21,985 bases of DNA. Origin: Reticulitermes lucifugus (Eukaryota > Arthropoda > Insecta > Blattodea > Rhinotermitidae). Of this stretch, positions 19,847-21,985 are shown piece after piece. Every line of letters begins with the position of its first letter. Positions within the stretch are counted from its first letter, which is position 1. Location of the stretch: the NCBI GenBank assembly GCA_026260175.1, contig JAKCWW010006228.1, positions 7,416 through 29,400 of the forward strand, in the 5' to 3' direction. A model generated the notes under the pieces. That model saw nothing but the letters and a program-made list of their open reading frames with translations. It had not been told where the DNA came from and did not search any database. The translations under genes were made by a program, and so were the position numbers.

Positions 19847-19950
19847 ATTCAAGAAGCTTTCACACAGCTGTAACCAAAGTGAAGTCGGGTAAAGGTACAT
19901 CAGCATTTTCTGACCGTACTGATGATTCTTCAGCTATGCAATACTTCCAG
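19847..19950 (+). CDS. CARM1: CARM1/PRMT4 coding exon 3
   Basis: The acceptor is CTGTGTTCCAG and the donor TTCCAG/GTATTG. Entry is phase 1 and exit phase 0. It encodes residues 88-122: DSRSFHTAVTKVKSGKGTSA then FSDRTDDSSAMQYFQ. SxFSxRT(E/D)(E/D)SSAxQYFQ is the CARM1/PRMT4 signature just before the first helix of the methyltransferase core. In other animals the next residues are FYGYLSQQQNM, starting the SAM-binding region, so the following exon should begin with these. That exon is not in the window, so all catalytic motifs (including the double-E loop) lie beyond the right edge. Confidence 0.93.
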
Positions 19951-20619
19951 GTATTGTATGTAATAATCATGTCAGTCAGCAATTTTTACTTTTATGTGCT
20001 TTTCAACAAGTGTGTACATTAAAGCAACATCAGCGTACCACAATACTGTTAATTTCTGTGATCATTGTTCTCGATACCATTATGGCTTGATTACCACTGG
20101 GAATATGTTTCTGGATATGAGAGTGCCAACTGAAGTAGCTTTTGCACTGTCATTTTATTGTAGTGCTTCTGGGGATGCGTTTCTGAAATAATAATTTATT
20201 ACTTATTTTCAAAGCACTGTGTTACGGTTCCATTGTATTACAGTAGCAACATTACACATAGTAATATTAAATGAAATGGCCACACGTAGTTGCTCTTACT
20301 TTTTTTTAATTGAAATGCAAAATAATGTATACCGGAGAAGTACATATGTTAAGATGGCTCAGTTGTGACATTGTTGAGCACTGAAAACACAGGGCTTACA
20401 ATAATACTACAGAACCAAATTTTGAGATGAATGATTCCTGAAAGATGTATCTTCTCATCCATGCAGTTGGGTTTCACTTCCACACGATGAGCATACTTGC
20501 TTCAGAATACTGCTTTGTTGCTCAAGGTATCTGTGATTGATAGCAAAACAAGGATTTCAGCTTCAAATCTCCCAAAGCATTAGTGCCAGATACAAGTCTA
20601 ATGCAGTGTTGGGTGGCTT
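19951..20619 (+). other. CARM1 intron 3 (left part), nothing recognised
   Basis: Intron 3 starts with GTATTG at 19951 and extends past the window end. This part is AT-rich and without features. No FYGYLSQQQNM-like exon was found from here to 21985. Confidence 0.65.
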
Positions 20620-20623
20620 TTAA

Positions 20624-20728
20624 CCCTTCAGATCTGATCCATACAACAGGCACTATGCACCTGAAATGTCTGGCATCATATATGACTTTTTCAGAGTACA
20701 CCCTGCATTTAATTCCAGTACCTAAGGG
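20624..20728. mobile_element. TTAA-flanked MITE (piggyBac-like)
   Basis: TTAA lies at 20620-20623 and 20729-20732. The element between is 105 bp with short inverted ends CCCTT...AAGGG. TTAA duplication plus a CCC start is the piggyBac pattern. Its right end matches the sequence at 16740-16789 in inverted orientation, which shows it is a dispersed family. It has no coding capacity. Confidence 0.7.
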
Positions 20729-20948
20729 TTAAACTGTGATGCATGCTTCTCTCCGTTGGGGTACGAAAGGGTGTGACAACACTCTGTTCCAAGCAACACC
20801 AGTTTTATCAAATTTGAAACAAGCTCAGGAGGATAGGTACCACAATTGATAACACTGGACTGCATCAGTGTTTAGGTGATGCCTTCCATTGTTGTGCGCT
20901 TTAAGTGTTTTGAATGTTTGAGTGCTAAAGGTGATGTTGTCCTGTTCA

Positions 20949-21217
20949 TACCATGAAGGCACAGAGGGGCAGTAGGGTTATAGCTCCACCCAGTCTCAAC
21001 CATGGCGCTGGATGGAGGTGAGTAGTCAGTATCACACTCCAGCCACTTTAACCCCAGGAAAGAACCCCAGTATCCGTTGAAGTGGAGGCTGGGTGGGCCC
21101 CATTGCTGGTCTGCATGTGTTTGGAGTTGAGAAGATCTTCTCTGACTGGAATTAAAGTTCCAGTATGTCCAGCCTGTAACCTAGCTGCTATACCCACTAT
21201 GCTTCCTTGGCCCTGTT
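20949..21217 (-). mobile_element. tRNA-derived SINE, family I, copy C
   Basis: On the minus strand the A-box-like AGCATAGTGGG (21203-21193) leads, followed by a degenerate B box, GGGGTTAAAGTGGCTGGAGT, an ACTCACCTCCATCCAGCGCC segment and the tail GTGGAGCTATA (20989-20979). The order and spacing equal copies A and B. The element is opposite to CARM1, within its intron 3. Confidence 0.75.
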
Positions 21218-21985
21218 TCAGTGGATTGTTGTGTAAATAAGTGTATAAGATCTTCACCAATTAATGTATTAACTACTTCAACAACAAAATGAGAGTTGGT
21301 TCTGAGGAAACATTTGTTGCTTGGCATTGCTTTTTATATCATAAGAATGAACACTGCTGTTTGATTCAGTATTTCACTCATCCTTGCCTGTACTTGTTTC
21401 GCTGACATAAGTAAAACGTAAAGGATGAGGTCACACACATGGTGCAGTGATGTCACTATCCAAAGTTGTTTTACTTTCCTTCCTATAAGGTAAAGTGTCT
21501 GCATACAATTCGGACAAAAGGTCATGGTCTTCTGTAACTCTTCTTTGCAAAGCCATGTGTCATACTGCTGGTGGTTACTGATGCAAACAAGGCACAAATC
21601 TGAATCACTTGTTGCAGTGTTGTGATTCCTTACAGTGCCTACAAATTTACTGATGAGTAGACCCAGGTGGCTGAGATATGCATCTTGATGGTACAGTGTA
21701 ACCAAATGAACTACGAGACATATCAACAATGTATGGGATAGAAGACTTGTCCTTCCATGTGGTCTGACAGCTGTGTGTTACGATTCTCTCCATTTTCACT
21801 GGCAAATTACCTTGAAATAGTTAGCTGTATTGTAGTTAATGCAGTAGTGGATGTAGCAGATTCTTTTATATTCTCAGAATTATTTATTATGTTTAATGCT
21901 TGATTTAGCTAGATCCAAAGCGTGACTCACGTACAGTTGATGTTGATGTGCTTTGCAGAGGCTACTTATTACCCATCCCCCCCCC
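21218..21985 (+). other. CARM1 intron 3 (right part), no gene recognised
   Basis: A minus-strand opening of 131 codons at 21729-21334 contains two CxxC-like spots (LCLVC and FCPNC) but no family I recognise. It lies antisense inside an intron and has no supported splice sites, so it is probably chance. The window ends in a run of nine C residues. Confidence 0.4.

Noticed and set aside
21334..21729. A minus-strand 131-codon opening with LCLVC and FCPNC, possibly a zinc-binding protein
   Set aside because: Spacing does not fit a RING or zinc-finger pattern I can name. It lies antisense in an intron with no splice or promoter evidence.

Overview
This window looks like a piece of an AT-rich animal nuclear genome, almost certainly an insect. 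A lineage with large introns and many transposons (for example cockroach/termite-like) is my guess, but the sequence does not prove it. The evidence is split genes with GT-AG introns of 0.07-5 kb, tRNA-derived SINEs, decayed non-LTR retrotransposons, TA- and TTAA-flanked MITEs, and no prokaryotic gene organisation. Nearly all ORFs of 60-80 codons are chance openings in non-coding DNA.

Two host genes are recognisable, and they are arranged head to head around position 12.9 kb. On the minus strand are the last two coding exons of COMMD7 (12783-12730 and 11821-11643). They encode the C-terminal COMM domain and are followed by a 3' UTR of about 1 kb with an AATAAA at 10617-10612. On the plus strand are the first three coding exons of CARM1/PRMT4 (histone-arginine methyltransferase, Drosophila Art4): 12992-13124, 18212-18340 and 19847-19950. 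They encode 122 residues, covering the N-terminal PH-like domain and the entry to the methyltransferase core. The catalytic exons lie beyond the right edge. Only 208 bp separate the COMMD7 exon from the CARM1 ATG. I could not find the N-terminal exons of COMMD7.

The rest is intergenic or intronic sequence colonised by repeats. From left to right: a LINE 3' coding fragment (1-118); SINE family I copy A (866-1145); a 48-bp x3 tandem repeat beside a 16-bp palindrome (2375-2592); a fold-back element (3084-3228); a decayed pogo/Tigger-type transposon (5271-6363) with a second TA-flanked MITE (5727-5888) inside its transposase; a hairpin MITE with 61-bp arms (9402-9535); a Tigger-like MITE (10070-10399); SINE copy B abutting an inverted LINE fragment (13880-14415); SINE copy D (15050-15142); a 5'-truncated LINE with a perfect 12-bp target-site duplication (15362-15962); one end of a TTAA-type MITE (16744-16789) and a full relative (20624-20728); a composite tRNA-Leu-like SINE with a 10-bp target-site duplication (18832-19382); a second fold-back copy (19440-19610); and SINE copy C (20949-21217).

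I see no undescribed multi-gene system. The most interesting items are the nested pogo/MITE insertion, the composite SINE, the long hairpin MITE and the compact COMMD7-CARM1 divergent pair with a possible COMM-only product.
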